From positions 1 to 64,000 of the forward strand of contig DATMAB010000017.1 of NCBI GenBank assembly GCA_035573675.1: a stretch of 64,000 bases of DNA, written 5' to 3'. This document shows positions 18,891 through 27,725 of the stretch, piece by piece (position 1 is the stretch's first letter; every line of letters starts with the position of its first letter). This DNA comes from Terriglobales bacterium (GTDB taxonomy: Bacteria > Acidobacteriota > Terriglobia > Terriglobales > Acidobacteriaceae). The notes beneath the pieces were generated by a model that was not told the DNA's origin, did no database searches, and saw only the letters and a list, made by a program, of their open reading frames with translations. Position numbers and translations under genes: made by a program.

Positions 18891-20549
18891 CTACGCACGA
18901 TAGATCAGCTCGACGACCGTGCAGTCGTCGCCCAGAGGCGTCTCGCGACAGAATTCGCGGATGGAGGAGAAGAGGTTGTCGAATGCGTTCTCGCTGGCGG
19001 CAGCGCGCTCCAGGCGCTCATCGCCGAAGAATTCGCCCTGGCTGTTCTCAGCTTCCGTGACTCCATCGGTGACCAGGACGAGACGGTCGCCGGGCGCGAG
19101 CTTGCGCTGCCCGGCTTGATAGGACGCTTCGTGCAGCAGGCCCACCGGCAGATTAGACTCTTCGATGCGCGCGACACTGCCGTTGGAAACCAGCACCGGC
19201 GGAACGTGTCCACAATTCACAAACTCCAGCTCGCCGGACGGACTGAGACGGGCGACGAAAACGGTGGCGTACTTTTCGCCGATCGACTTTTCGCACAGAA
19301 AACGGTTGGCGCCGGTGACGATCTCGTGCAGCGGCACGCCGGCCACGGCCTGAGCGTAGATCATGCCCTGAAGAATGGAAGCCAGGATGGCGGCCGAGAC
19401 GCCTTTGCCGCAGACGTCGGTGATGACCACGGTCAGTCCGTCTTTGGTCATCACCACGTCGAAGAAGTCGCCGCCGATATCGCGGCAGGGAAGATTGCGC
19501 GCGTTCAGGCTGGCGAACGGGACCTCCGGGATGGTGACCGACATCAGCCGCTGCTGGATGGCGGCGGCGATGGCCATCTCCTGTTGCAGGCGGCGGGCCT
19601 GCTCCTCGGCGGCGGCCAGGTTGGCGTTCTCCACCAGCGACGCGGCTTCGGTCGCGATCGCGCCCAGAATGTCCTGGCTGACGTTGGAGATGTCCTTGGA
19701 GGTGAAGCGGCTGTCCATGTAAAGGACGCCGAGAGTGGTCGCGTCGCCGCCGGCCTGCTGCTGCATGGAGCCGCGCCGCAAGGGGATACAGATGACAGTG
19801 CGCAGGTCGTAGGCCACGATGCTCTGGCGGCCGGCCAGCGCGCTGTTCTTGGTGGTATCGGTCACCAGGAAGGAGGAAGCTGAATGGGCGGCCTCCTCGA
19901 CGATGGAGTGCGAGATGGTGCTGTCATCCACCAGCGTCTGGCCCTTGGCGTTGCGGCCCGCGGCCAGCTTCAGCGAACCGTCGGGCTGGCGCAGGAAGAC
20001 GTAGCCGCGCTCGGCGCCGGTGACGCGCAACGTGGTCTCGATGAGCGTGATCAGCACTTCTTCCAGCACGCCCGAGGTGTTGAGCTTGCGAGCGGCGTTG
20101 AGGAAGAGCGTGAGCTTTTCCAGGTCGCTGGCGTCGGCGCGCACCTGCAAGCCGTGGATCTGGCTCAGGAACTCGCGGGCGGTGGAGGCCTGCGTGCCGG
20201 CGGGATTGAAGAGCACGAACGCGCCGTCGCGCATGCCGAACTCGATGCGGTCGTCGGGCATGAGCTTGCGGCGCTCCACGCGCTGGCCGTTGACGAAGGT
20301 GCCGTGCTTGGAGCCGACGTCGACTACGAAGAAGTCGCCGCCCTCGGCGATGATCTCGGCGTGGTCGCGGGAAACGCGCGCGTCCGCGATGACCAGGTTC
20401 TTATCCGTCTTGCGGCCCACGGTGAACGGAGTGTGATCGAGCGTGATCTGCCGCTGCTCGCCGCCCTGCACGAACACCAGCACGGGGAACGCGCCGGAGC
20501 GGCCGGAAGGCGTAGGCGTGGGCGTCAGAATGGGCGCAGCCGAAGACAT
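18891..20549 (-). CDS. FHA - GAF - SpoIIE/PP2C serine phosphatase
   Basis: A 552-residue signalling protein. About residues 35-105 form an FHA domain (VGRKTDKNLVIADARVSRDH, then KHGTFVNGQRVE). About 150-310 form a GAF domain, followed by a short coiled coil. The C-terminal 200 residues form a PP2C/SpoIIE phosphatase with GGDFFDVV, ITDVCGKGVSAAILAS, NCGHVPP, LVTDGVTEAE and DDCTVVEL. The FHA domain binds phosphothreonine peptides, so it probably responds to a Ser/Thr kinase. No kinase or anti-sigma factor gene lies nearby. Confidence 0.95.
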   Translation of the reverse strand: MSSAAPILTPTPTPSGRSGAFPVLVFVQGGEQRQITLDHTPFTVGRKTDKNLVIADARVSRDHAEIIAEGGDFFVVDVGSKHGTFVNGQRVERRKLMPDDRIEFGMRDGAFVLFNPAGTQASTAREFLSQIHGLQVRADASDLEKLTLFLNAARKLNTSGVLEEVLITLIETTLRVTGAERGYVFLRQPDGSLKLAAGRNAKGQTLVDDSTISHSIVEEAAHSASSFLVTDTTKNSALAGRQSIVAYDLRTVICIPLRRGSMQQQAGGDATTLGVLYMDSRFTSKDISNVSQDILGAIATEAASLVENANLAAAEEQARRLQQEMAIAAAIQQRLMSVTIPEVPFASLNARNLPCRDIGGDFFDVVMTKDGLTVVITDVCGKGVSAAILASILQGMIYAQAVAGVPLHEIVTGANRFLCEKSIGEKYATVFVARLSPSGELEFVNCGHVPPVLVSNGSVARIEESNLPVGLLHEASYQAGQRKLAPGDRLVLVTDGVTEAENSQGEFFGDERLERAAASENAFDNLFSSIREFCRETPLGDDCTVVELIYRA

Positions 20550-20621
20550 GGTCCCCGAAAACCTCGACAGGAAGAAAATCCTACACCGAAGCGCCCTGGG
20601 ACGCCAGCCGCCCCCGGGCCG

Positions 20622-21329
20622 CTAGTGGTGGGTCCACTGCGGATCCTCGTCCGGGGTGACGAGGTGGCCGTCGCGCATGTGCAGGATGCGGTCGCCGATG
20701 GTGGCGGCTTCCGGGTTGTGGGTGATCATCAGCACCGTCTGGCCCAGCTCCTGGTTGGACTGCCGCAGCAGCTTGAGGACGATATCGGAGTTGCGGGAGT
20801 CGAGGTTGCCGGTGGGCTCGTCGGCCAGCACGATGGCCGGCTTGTTGATGAGCGCGCGGGCCAGCGCGATGCGCTGCTGCTCGCCGCCGCTCAGTTCTGA
20901 AGGCCGGTGCTGCATGCGGCCCTCCACGCCCAGCATCTTCACCACTCTATCGAAATGCTCCCGGTCGGCCGAGCCGTTGGTGCGTCCGGCGATATCCTGC
21001 GCGATAGTGATGTTCGAGCGCGCGTCCAGCGTGGGCAGCAGGTTGAACTTCTGGAAGACAAAGCCGATCTTGTGCTTGCGCGCCTGCGTGAGCTCGGCGT
21101 CGGAAAGCCGGCTGAAGTCGTCGCCGTCGATCAGGACCCGGCCGGAGGTGGCCCGCGTGAGTCCGCCGAGGATATAGAACAGCGTGGATTTGCCGCTGCC
21201 CGACGGTCCTACGATGCTGACAAACTCCCCTTTCTGGATGCTGAGGGAGATGCCGGTGAGCGCCGGGACCTCCACCTTGCCTACGCGATAGACCTTGGTT
21301 ACCTGCTCGGCCTGGATGATGGGCGCCAT
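20622..21329 (-). CDS. ABC transporter ATPase, MacB/LolD type
   Basis: A 235-residue ATPase with Walker A GPSGSGKST, signature LSGGEQQRIALARAL, Walker B IVLADEPTGNLD and the switch segment MITHNPEAA. These features and the length place it in the MacB/LolD/FtsE branch, which works with four-helix FtsX-like permeases. No such permease is adjacent, so the partner must be elsewhere. The gene stands between the FHA phosphatase and the VOC protein, all on the same strand with gaps of 50-75 bases. Confidence 0.92.
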   Translation of the reverse strand: MAPIIQAEQVTKVYRVGKVEVPALTGISLSIQKGEFVSIVGPSGSGKSTLFYILGGLTRATSGRVLIDGDDFSRLSDAELTQARKHKIGFVFQKFNLLPTLDARSNITIAQDIAGRTNGSADREHFDRVVKMLGVEGRMQHRPSELSGGEQQRIALARALINKPAIVLADEPTGNLDSRNSDIVLKLLRQSNQELGQTVLMITHNPEAATIGDRILHMRDGHLVTPDEDPQWTHH

Positions 21330-21385
21330 CGCAATCGTTGATGATACACGACCCTCACGGGCAGCTTCATCCGGAACGGGGGACT

Positions 21386-21796
21386 CTACGTTTTCGCGCC
21401 GATACGCTTCTCCCAGGCTTCTTGTTCCGATGCTCCCCAGTGGCCGACAAAGATGGTGTAGCCATCGGGGTCGGCGATGGTGATCTCGCCGCTGGGCATG
21501 TACGGTGGGTGCTTGATTGGCGGTACTCTAACTCCGATGGCCAGCAAGTGTTCGCGCAGTCCAGCCAGGTCGGGGGTATACATGTAGAGGAACACGGCTT
21601 GCGCGGAAGGATCCACCTCCTCTTCGGCTCTCAGGAACATCACCGCACCGCCCTCACAATGCACGCGCGCCCACCCCAGCGGGTCGCAGCGGTCGGTATC
21701 TACAGTCACGAATCCCAGAAGCCCGTAGAAACGGATCGACCTCTCGATCTCCGCGACGTGGAGCAGGGGAGTGGAATAACCGACTTTCGGCGGCAT
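21386..21796 (-). CDS. VOC (glyoxalase/bleomycin-resistance) superfamily protein
   Basis: A 136-residue protein, starting at the ATG at 21796 that leads into MPPKVGYSTPLLHVAEIERS. It has the paired beta-alpha-beta-beta-beta modules of the VOC fold, with RFYGLLGF in the first and ITIADPDGYTIFVGHW in the second. The metal-ligand set is not obvious by eye, so the activity is open. The start codon lies within a few bases of the stop of the response-regulator gene, which indicates translational coupling. Confidence 0.85.
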   Translation of the reverse strand: MPPKVGYSTPLLHVAEIERSIRFYGLLGFVTVDTDRCDPLGWARVHCEGGAVMFLRAEEEVDPSAQAVFLYMYTPDLAGLREHLLAIGVRVPPIKHPPYMPSGEITIADPDGYTIFVGHWGASEQEAWEKRIGAKT

Positions 21797-21800
21797 GGGA

Positions 21801-22226
21801 TCAGGCGACGCCGATCCGCGCCGCGCCCGGCGCCGCTTGCGACGCCGGAATGCGCCGCGGGCCGCGTTTGCGCGCCAGCAGGTGCCGGATGCGCTCCAGC
21901 ACCTCGGCCGGCGAGTACGCGCCTTTGGGCAGAAACACATCGGCGCAGGTCTCGCGCTCGTAGATGCGCACGCGATTGGAGAACAGGATGGCGGGAGTGT
22001 GCGGCGATTGCGCCTTGATCTGCTCAATCAGCCGGGCGCCGTCGGTATCGGTGAGCGTCAGATCGGCCAGCACCAGGTCCACGCCCCCCGCCTGAAAGAG
22101 CGGCAGCGCGGCGGCAGCGTTGGTGGCGGTCTGTACCCGGTAGCCGTGGGTTTCCAGGATGACTTTGCGGATCGAAAGGGCCTGTTCGTTGCTGTCCACA
22201 CAGAGAATGGTTTTCTTGCCTTTCAT
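21801..22226 (-). CDS. Single-domain response regulator
   Basis: A 141-residue receiver domain with no output domain. The phosphoacceptor aspartate is in VLADLTLTD and the conserved lysine in FLPKGAYS. The N-terminal acidic pocket reads CVDSNE, keeping only one of the usual two acids. A short basic tail follows (ARKRGPRRIP). It lacks a cognate kinase in the window and is coupled to the VOC gene downstream. Confidence 0.9.
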   Translation of the reverse strand: MKGKKTILCVDSNEQALSIRKVILETHGYRVQTATNAAAALPLFQAGGVDLVLADLTLTDTDGARLIEQIKAQSPHTPAILFSNRVRIYERETCADVFLPKGAYSPAEVLERIRHLLARKRGPRRIPASQAAPGAARIGVA

Positions 22227-22457
22227 GTCGCCTCGTATATTCCGCGACCGGGACGCGGGCGCCGCGCGGCTGTCCCGTGCGCTTCCCGGTTCGGATTTTT
22301 TCTTATCTCGGGCTGGCGAGAAAAAGCGTCGCGAATCCTACGGGAGCGGGCGGCCAGTGTAAAGTGCCGCGGGCGTCAGTAGCACCAAAGTGCTATTCCG
22401 GGCGAGCCCTGCCGGTGTTCTCCCGCGTCATTGCTCGCGTTGCAGGGCTGGTTGCGG

Positions 22458-23374
22458 TCACCACGTCACTTCACCACGCAGCACTTCCACAGTGTTTCCA
22501 CCGACGCGCACGTTGACCACACGGTCACCTTGGCGGCCGGCGCGCACATGGATGCGGCTGAGCCGGTGCACGTGGCGGCCCTGCTCGATGAGGACCGACT
22601 CGTCGGGCTGGGCGACGCCGCTGGCCACCATCCACGCGGCCGCGCAGCCCGCCGCCGAACCGGTAGCCGGGTCTTCGCCGTTGGAGAAGATCATGCGGGC
22701 CTCCAGACGCGCCTGGGGTTGCGAACGTCCCGGCTGACGAAATACAGAAACTTGGCGTCGGTCTTCTCCAGGTATTCCGCCGCACGGTGCAGATCGAAAT
22801 GCATGCCCTCCAGGGCCGCGCGCGAACGCACCGGCACGATGGCGAAGATCAGGCCCGTCGAGACCGTCTGGATGGGGAGGGAAGCGTCGAGGTCATCCAC
22901 GGCCAGTCCGGCCACGTGGGCGATGGGCTCGCGGGGATGCAGCATGCCGAACACCGGGTCGTTCTGACGCATTTCACCGAACACGCCGTCTTCGCCGGAG
23001 CGGAAGGTGACCGGGATGGTGCCGGCGTTCACTTCCAGGCGCACTTCGGCCGCGCCCGACTGCCGGTGCAGATAGTACGCCGTGCCCAGCGTAGGATGGC
23101 CGGCGAAAGGAAGCTCTTCCTCCGGGGTGAAGATGCGCATGCGCACGCCGCGCTCGCGCTCGATCGCCGGGTCGCGCGGCAGAAGGAAGGTTGTTTCCGA
23201 GAGGTTCATCTCCCGCGCCAGGGCCTGCATTTCGCCATCGGAGAGGCCGCGCCCGTCGGGAAAGACGGCCAGCGGGTTGCCTTCCAGCGGGGTCGAGGTG
23301 AAAACGTCAAACTGCACGAACGGATATCGGCGCACACTGCCTCCCGGGTTTGACAGTGGTTTTTGGCCGCGCAT
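22458..23374 (-). pseudogene. PhzF-family isomerase gene with a one-base frameshift
   Basis: Two frames together give a complete PhzF-type protein of about 305 residues. The first (22691-23374) holds the catalytic glutamate region NLSETTF and the [10 protein letters not shown] motif. The second (22458-22694) holds the diagnostic IFSNGEDPATGSAAGC motif. The break falls at a run of four C on the coding strand (22715-22718). One more C would restore the frame. The total length, 917 bases, is one short of a multiple of three. It may be a true pseudogene or a homopolymer error. Family members are cofactor-free epimerases/isomerases; the substrate is unknown. Confidence 0.85.
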
Positions 23375-23586
23375 ATTCTAGGGGCCGGATGCGGAACCTG
23401 CCAGTGCTTCGCGGCCGCTGTTGTTGCTGTTGATGGCGTCCCGTCCTTCGGTTCGCCCCTGCTCTCGAGGCTTCCCGCGCGCGTTTGCGGAGTCCTTGTT
23501 GCCGGTCCCCGCATCTGGTAGGGAATCACGGTCCGGAGAACGCCGGGCCGAAGCAACGTCCATCTCGAGATTGGAGGAGTTTCCCC

Positions 23587-24456
23587 ATGGCTGACTATGC
23601 GCATCCCGAGGTCCTGGTGAGCACCGACTGGGTGGCCCAGCACAGCAAGGATCCTAAAGTTGCAATCGTGGAAGTGGACGTGGATACCAACGCCTACAAC
23701 GAGGGCCACGTGCCCGGCGCGATCGCCTGGGCGTGGAACACGCAACTGTGCGACACCGTGCGCCGCGACATCCTTTCCAAGGAAGCGTTCGAAGAACTGA
23801 TGGCCACTTCCGGCATCGGCAACGACACCACCGTCATCCTCTACGGCGACAACAACAACTGGTTCGCCGCCTGGGCGCTGTGGCAGGCCAAGATCTACGG
23901 TCACAAGGACGTCCGGCTGATGAACGGCGGCCGCAAGAAGTGGCTGGCCGAAGGGCGCGAGCTTTCCACCGACGTCCCCACCAAGGCCGCGCGCACGCAA
24001 TACAAGGCCTCGGCTCCCGACCTTTCCCTGCGCGCCTTCCTGCCGCAGGTGCAGGAAGCCCAGGCCAAGAGGACTGCGGCGCTGGTGGACGTGCGCAGCC
24101 CGCAGGAGTTCACCGGCGAGATCCTGGCTCCGCCGGGACTGCCGGAAACCTGCCAGCGCGGCGGCCACATCCCCGGCGCGCGCAGCATCCCCTGGGGCAA
24201 GGCCTGCAACGAGGATGGTACCTTCAAGTCCGCGGACGAACTCAAAGCGCTGTACGGCGCCGAAGGCATCGACGGCTCCAAGCCCGTGATCGCCTACTGC
24301 CGCATCGGCGAGCGCTCCAGCCACACCTGGTTCGTGCTCAAGTACCTGCTCGGCTACAAGAATGTCGTCAACTATGACGGCTCCTGGACCGAGTGGGGCA
24401 ACCTGGTGGGCGCGCCCGTCGAGAAAGGTCCGGCCACGGCCAGCAAGGCGGCGTGA
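23587..24456 (+). CDS. Thiosulfate/3-mercaptopyruvate sulfurtransferase (tandem rhodanese)
   Basis: A 289-residue tandem-rhodanese protein. The start at 23587 is supported by a GGAGGAG site eight bases upstream; an in-frame ATG further upstream lacks one. The first, inactive domain contains VEVDVDTNAYNEGHVPGA and LYGDNNNWFAAWALW. The second carries the active cysteine in AYCRIGERSSHTW. The sequence is of the CysA/SseA type that moves sulfane sulfur from thiosulfate or mercaptopyruvate to a thiol acceptor. It reads opposite to the PhzF gene, with a divergent spacer of about 210 bases. Confidence 0.95.
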   Translation: MADYAHPEVLVSTDWVAQHSKDPKVAIVEVDVDTNAYNEGHVPGAIAWAWNTQLCDTVRRDILSKEAFEELMATSGIGNDTTVILYGDNNNWFAAWALWQAKIYGHKDVRLMNGGRKKWLAEGRELSTDVPTKAARTQYKASAPDLSLRAFLPQVQEAQAKRTAALVDVRSPQEFTGEILAPPGLPETCQRGGHIPGARSIPWGKACNEDGTFKSADELKALYGAEGIDGSKPVIAYCRIGERSSHTWFVLKYLLGYKNVVNYDGSWTEWGNLVGAPVEKGPATASKAA

Positions 24457-24612
24457 GCTGCTGAGGTTGTGTAGCCTTGGTCGCGGTGGCTCATCCTTCC
24501 TCGCGCCGTCATCCCGAGCGAGGGAGGGCTCCCGGCCGTTTTCACCAGGCCGGGAAACCCGAGTCGAGGGCCCTTGGGTTGCGTGTGCATGAGGGAACTG
24601 GAGCGTGACGCG

Positions 24613-24834
24613 ATGAAACCGACCGATTACTCCGAGCGCAAGATTGAACTGCACGGCTGGCCGGTCAACCTGACCTCGTACCGCCTGGGCGACGTCTATT
24701 ATTGCAAGGCGGACAACGTCTCGCCCGGGGCGCAGATTGCCCGCGCCCAGGGCGCGAGCAAGCAGGAGGCCGAGGAGAAAGCGCTGGCCAAGGCCAGGGA
24801 GCGCCTGGCCGCCACAAGGCGCAACAAGGTGTGA
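24613..24834 (+). CDS. Conserved small protein of unknown function
   Basis: A 73-residue protein starting MKPTDYSERKIELHG. The middle is a short beta-hairpin (YRLGDVYYCKADNVSPG) and the C-terminus is a charged helix (KQEAEEKALAKARERLAATR). A frame exists up to 39 bases upstream, but this ATG gives the natural start. I do not recognise the family. The position 157 bases after the sulfurtransferase gene suggests possible co-transcription. Confidence 0.65.
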   Translation: MKPTDYSERKIELHGWPVNLTSYRLGDVYYCKADNVSPGAQIARAQGASKQEAEEKALAKARERLAATRRNKV

Positions 24835-24839
24835 GATTT

Positions 24840-24867
24840 TGCTGACGACTGGCCACGGGCCACTGGT
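24840..24867 (+). repeat. Degenerate tandem heptamers
   Basis: Four period-7 units of the form GACTGGC / CACGGGC / CACTGGT lie immediately after the small protein gene. They belong to the heptamer family found at seven other intergenic places in the window. Confidence 0.6.
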
Positions 24868-24892
24868 TTACCGCGGAAGCGCATGGGGTGGA

Positions 24893-24945
24893 AGGGCACG
24901 ACTTCAGTCGTGCCGCACTCCTCCCGCAAATGGACTAGGGGCTTT
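24893..24945 (+). repeat. Pair of palindromes, GGCACGACT-type and GGGGCTTTAGCCCC
   Basis: Two hairpins sit side by side: a GCACGACT/AGTCGTGC arm pair around TC and a perfect GGGGCT/AGCCCC palindrome with a TT centre. The second core recurs at 52475 and 62088. Function unknown; this is probably a dispersed palindromic element. Confidence 0.6.
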
Positions 24946-24956
24946 AGCCCCTTAAT

Positions 24957-24991
24957 GTTGACTGATCGCTGATAGCTGAGTGCTCAGCGCT
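24957..24991 (+). repeat. Degenerate tandem heptamers before tRNA-Sec
   Basis: Five period-7 units (GTTGACT, GATCGCT, GATAGCT, GAGTGCT, CAGCGCT) end six bases before the selenocysteine tRNA. The last units form a GCTGAG/CTCAGC hairpin. Confidence 0.65.
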
Positions 24992-24996
24992 ACAAC

Positions 24997-25094
24997 GGAA
25001 GCGCATGGGGTCCGGTGATCCTCCCGGTCTTCAAAACCGGCGGGAGGCGGGTCAACCCGTCTCCGGTGCGTTCGACTCGCACTCGCTTCCGCCA
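24997..25094 (+). tRNA. selC: tRNA-Sec (TCA), CCA encoded
   Basis: A 98-base tRNA with the selenocysteine hallmarks. The anticodon loop CTTCAAA gives TCA on a CCGGT/ACCGG stem. A long variable arm (GGAG-CGGG paired with CCCG-CTCC) follows. The T arm is GTGCG-TTCGACT-CGCAC, and the acceptor GGAAGCG pairs with CGCTTCC, followed by G and CCA. The eighth acceptor pair is a C-T mismatch in place of a Watson-Crick pair. Its presence implies that the genome encodes selA, selB and at least one selenoprotein, none of which is in this window. The first 15 bases recur at 24875-24889. Confidence 0.95.
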
Positions 25095-25183
25095 TACTCT
25101 TTCCCGGTGCCACCCTCTCCATTGGTACAACCCCGCGCACTGCGCCCGGTTCTAAGCTGACGCGCCCCCCTGAGGAGGCCTGT

Positions 25184-26122
25184 GTGTCTCGACACCTGCT
25201 GATTTGCCTGCTGCTGGCCTCCAGCTTCACGGCCTGGGCCGCCCCGCGTCGCAAGACCTACCCCATGAATGTCTCGGCACGAGGCGCGCAGACCATCGTG
25301 TTCGACGTGGAGGAAGGCGACTTCGTCCTGCGCGGCGACCCGGCGGCGACGGAAGTCCGCATGAACGTCTCCATCGACCGCACCTGGATCTTCAAGCTGG
25401 GCGAGGAAGGCATCCTGAAGCGGCTGATCAAGATTTCGGGCGAAGGCACGCCGGAGCTGACGATTCGCACCGACATCCCGCGAGCCATCTCCAATTGGGG
25501 CCGCGCGCAGTACCCGATCGATTTCGAAGTGGTCGTGCCCGCAGACACGCTCCTGATCCTGCGCGACACTTCCGGCGTGATCGAGGTCTCCGGAATGGGG
25601 CGCGGAGTCGAGATCAACGACGGTAGTGGAACGTTAACCGTACGTGGCATCGGCGGCCCGCTCCAGGTGCGCAAGGAATCCGGCGACGTCGTGATCGAGG
25701 AGGTTGCGGGCAAGTCCACCATCGAAAGCCGCTCCGGGCAGATGAAACTCCGCCGCCTGGGCGAAGTGAGCGTGGCCGGCTCGGACGGAAATATTGACCT
25801 GGCTCAGGCGGCCAGCGCCGGCATCCATAACCGCGGTGGCAACCTTAATGTCGCGCACGTCCGCGGCGACCTGGAGATTGACGACGATTCCGGCGAGATC
25901 GTGGTCACCGACGTCGGTGGTCGGGTTGTGCTGCGCGATCAGTCCGGGCAGATCCGCGTGACCCGCGCCGGCCAGGTCGAGATCTCGGATACCTCCGGTG
26001 ACGTCACGGTGGCGAACGCGGCGGGATTGCGGGTGCTGTCCAAAGAATCCGGCGAGGTCAAAGTCCGCAATATCGGTGGGGCCGTCGAGGTCGCCGCCGG
26101 CGTCAAGCTCAAGCAGGAGTAG
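25184..26122 (+). CDS. Secreted DUF4097-like beta-helix protein
   Basis: A 312-residue protein from a GTG start (25184) with an AGGAGG site upstream and a signal peptide (LLICLLLASSFTAWA). The body from about residue 125 is a series of short repeated strands of the form SGVIEVSG, GSGTLTVRG, SGDVVIEEV, SGQMKLRRL and SGDVTVANA. This is the SG-D/-I/-V pattern of DUF4097 and DUF2807-type right-handed beta-helices. Such proteins are surface or periplasmic, with no known enzymatic role. It ends 29 bases before the convergent GlsB gene. Confidence 0.82.
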   Translation: MSRHLLICLLLASSFTAWAAPRRKTYPMNVSARGAQTIVFDVEEGDFVLRGDPAATEVRMNVSIDRTWIFKLGEEGILKRLIKISGEGTPELTIRTDIPRAISNWGRAQYPIDFEVVVPADTLLILRDTSGVIEVSGMGRGVEINDGSGTLTVRGIGGPLQVRKESGDVVIEEVAGKSTIESRSGQMKLRRLGEVSVAGSDGNIDLAQAASAGIHNRGGNLNVAHVRGDLEIDDDSGEIVVTDVGGRVVLRDQSGQIRVTRAGQVEISDTSGDVTVANAAGLRVLSKESGEVKVRNIGGAVEVAAGVKLKQE

Positions 26123-26151
26123 CGGGCCGGGAACTGGCCGGCCGCGTTCGA

Positions 26152-26439
26152 TCAGGCTTCTTTGACGATCCGAATCAGGCAGGTGAGCACGACCGCTCCG
26201 AGGATGGCCACAAAGAGGGTGTAGAAGAAACCGCCGCCGGAGGAGAAGCCCAGGCTGCTCATGACGTAGCCGCCGAAGATCGCGCCCACGATGCCCACGA
26301 CAATATCCATGAGCACGCCGTAGCCCGCGCCACGCATGATCTTCCCGGTGGCCCAGCCGGCGATCAGGCCGACCACGATCCACCACACGACGAACCAGAA
26401 CATGGGACTCGCCGTCAGGGTGATGATGTAGGCCCTCAT
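26152..26439 (-). CDS. GlsB/YeaQ/YmgE family membrane protein
   Basis: A 95-residue protein with three hydrophobic segments and the family glycine motifs GLIAGWATGKIMRG and IVGIVGAIFGGYVMSSLG. An N-terminal extension of about 12 residues precedes the first membrane helix. The family is often called transglycosylase-associated and is linked to general stress, but no activity is proven. It is convergent with the DUF4097-like gene. Confidence 0.9.
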   Translation of the reverse strand: MRAYIITLTASPMFWFVVWWIVVGLIAGWATGKIMRGAGYGVLMDIVVGIVGAIFGGYVMSSLGFSSGGGFFYTLFVAILGAVVLTCLIRIVKEA

Positions 26440-26539
26440 CGCTTCGATCAGCCCTACTCCGCTTGGATGCCACGGGCCAGGGATGCGCTGTTTCTCACCC
26501 GCGCGTATCGAGACGGCACGTCGGAGATCTGCCCCCTGC

Positions 26540-27040
26540 CTATCCGGCCGCCAGGGGGCCTCCGGGCTCCGCGGTTTCTGCGATTGGAGGGGGCGGGCTC
26601 ACCAGCGCCGGAATGAGTTCTTCCTCGTTGCGTCGGATGTGCTTGCGAATCGACTGGGCGAGTTCCATGCCCGCGGAGTGCAACGCACGTCCGACCAGCT
26701 CCGCTTTTGGCAGCGGCGCGGCGCCCAGTTCCATCCTCACCCGCTGTACCTGCGCACGCAGCCCGCTGTGTTCCCGCCACAATTCCTCCACCAGAAGGCG
26801 TACCCTGGGAAACTTCTCCTCGCCGTAGCGGAAGGGCCCGGTCTCTTCGATCGCGCAAATGCGCTCGACGTCGTCCTCGATTACGTCGAGGACCCGAGCC
26901 AAAATGGCCAGCAGACGTTTGTCTGAACGGCAGTTTCCATCTACAAGCTGGTACAGCAGAAGCTCCCAGGTCATCAGGCGCTGGCGCACGATGTTGTTGC
27001 ACTCCAAGACTGCACTCCACTGCTCACCGTTCCTGCTCAT
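26540..27040 (-). CDS. Hemerythrin-like four-helix protein lacking N-terminal ligands
   Basis: A 166-residue helical protein. The start at 27040 has a GAGGAGGGA site. Helices three and four read WREHSGLRAQV and IRKHIRRNEEELIPAL, as in hemerythrin HHE proteins. Helices one and two, which normally carry H and HxxxE, read LECNNIVRQRL and VIEDDVERICAIEE without histidine. It therefore keeps at most half of a di-iron site. The next gene upstream is a paralogue with the same defect. A gas- or redox-sensing role cannot be assumed. Confidence 0.65.
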   Translation of the reverse strand: MSRNGEQWSAVLECNNIVRQRLMTWELLLYQLVDGNCRSDKRLLAILARVLDVIEDDVERICAIEETGPFRYGEEKFPRVRLLVEELWREHSGLRAQVQRVRMELGAAPLPKAELVGRALHSAGMELAQSIRKHIRRNEEELIPALVSPPPPIAETAEPGGPLAAG

Positions 27041-27269
27041 GAGTCCCTCCTCGAAAAATTGACGCTCAACGATGCAAGGCAGCCCCGCTGCTCCTGATGG
27101 CACAATCAGGCACACTGCCGGCGTGCAGCTTCTCCCCTCAGGCAAATCCCGCAACTGATCCACGCCCGGCGGATCCAGGCCAAGCAAGAACACGACACAT
27201 TGCCGAAACGTCATGGCCTTCGGTTCCGCCTCGTCGCTTTCTCGCTCCTCCAGTTCCACCTGGCAATGG

Positions 27270-27725
27270 TCAGCGGGCCATCCGGTAACGTCCCTCGACC
27301 AGGGCTGGGATAAGCTCCTCCTCTTCCCGTCGCATGTGCGCACGCACGGCTTCCGCCAGCTCCATGCCGGCGGCGCGCACGCGTTCCGAGCTCTCAAACG
27401 TCGCTTCGCTCAGGTGCCGGTGCATGCTCTCCAGGCGTTCGCGCAAGTCATCGTGTTCCTCCCGCAGCTCCTGCACCAGGGTGCGCGTGTCGGGCTGGTG
27501 CTCCTCGGCATCGGAGTACAGGCCCAGTTCTTCGGTGGCGAAGCTGCGGCTGACATCCTGCTCCAGCAACTGGCGAACGAACTGCAAAATGGTGATGAGC
27601 CGGGTATCAGAGCGGAAGTTCTCGTTCGCCAACTGGAACAGCAACAGTTCCCAGGTCAACAAGCGGCTCCGCAACACGTTGTTACACTCCAGGACAGCGT
27701 TCCATCTTGGGTCGGCTTTCGGCAT
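27270..27725 (-). CDS. Second hemerythrin-like protein, tandem paralogue
   Basis: A 151-residue protein starting MPKADPRWNAVLECNN. It shares LECNN, LLTWELLL-type and EEELIPAL segments with its neighbour, so the two arose by duplication. Retained histidines are in EEHDDLRERL, ESMHRHLS and VRAHMRREEEEL, all in the C-terminal half. The first two helices again lack them. A 229-base gap separates it from the downstream paralogue and holds nothing I can identify. Confidence 0.65.
   Translation of the reverse strand: MPKADPRWNAVLECNNVLRSRLLTWELLLFQLANENFRSDTRLITILQFVRQLLEQDVSRSFATEELGLYSDAEEHQPDTRTLVQELREEHDDLRERLESMHRHLSEATFESSERVRAAGMELAEAVRAHMRREEEELIPALVEGRYRMAR

Noticed and set aside
24835-25183. 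A selenocysteine insertion element or selenoprotein near tRNA-Sec.
   Set aside because: No neighbouring gene shows an in-frame TGA flanked by a conserved coding sequence.
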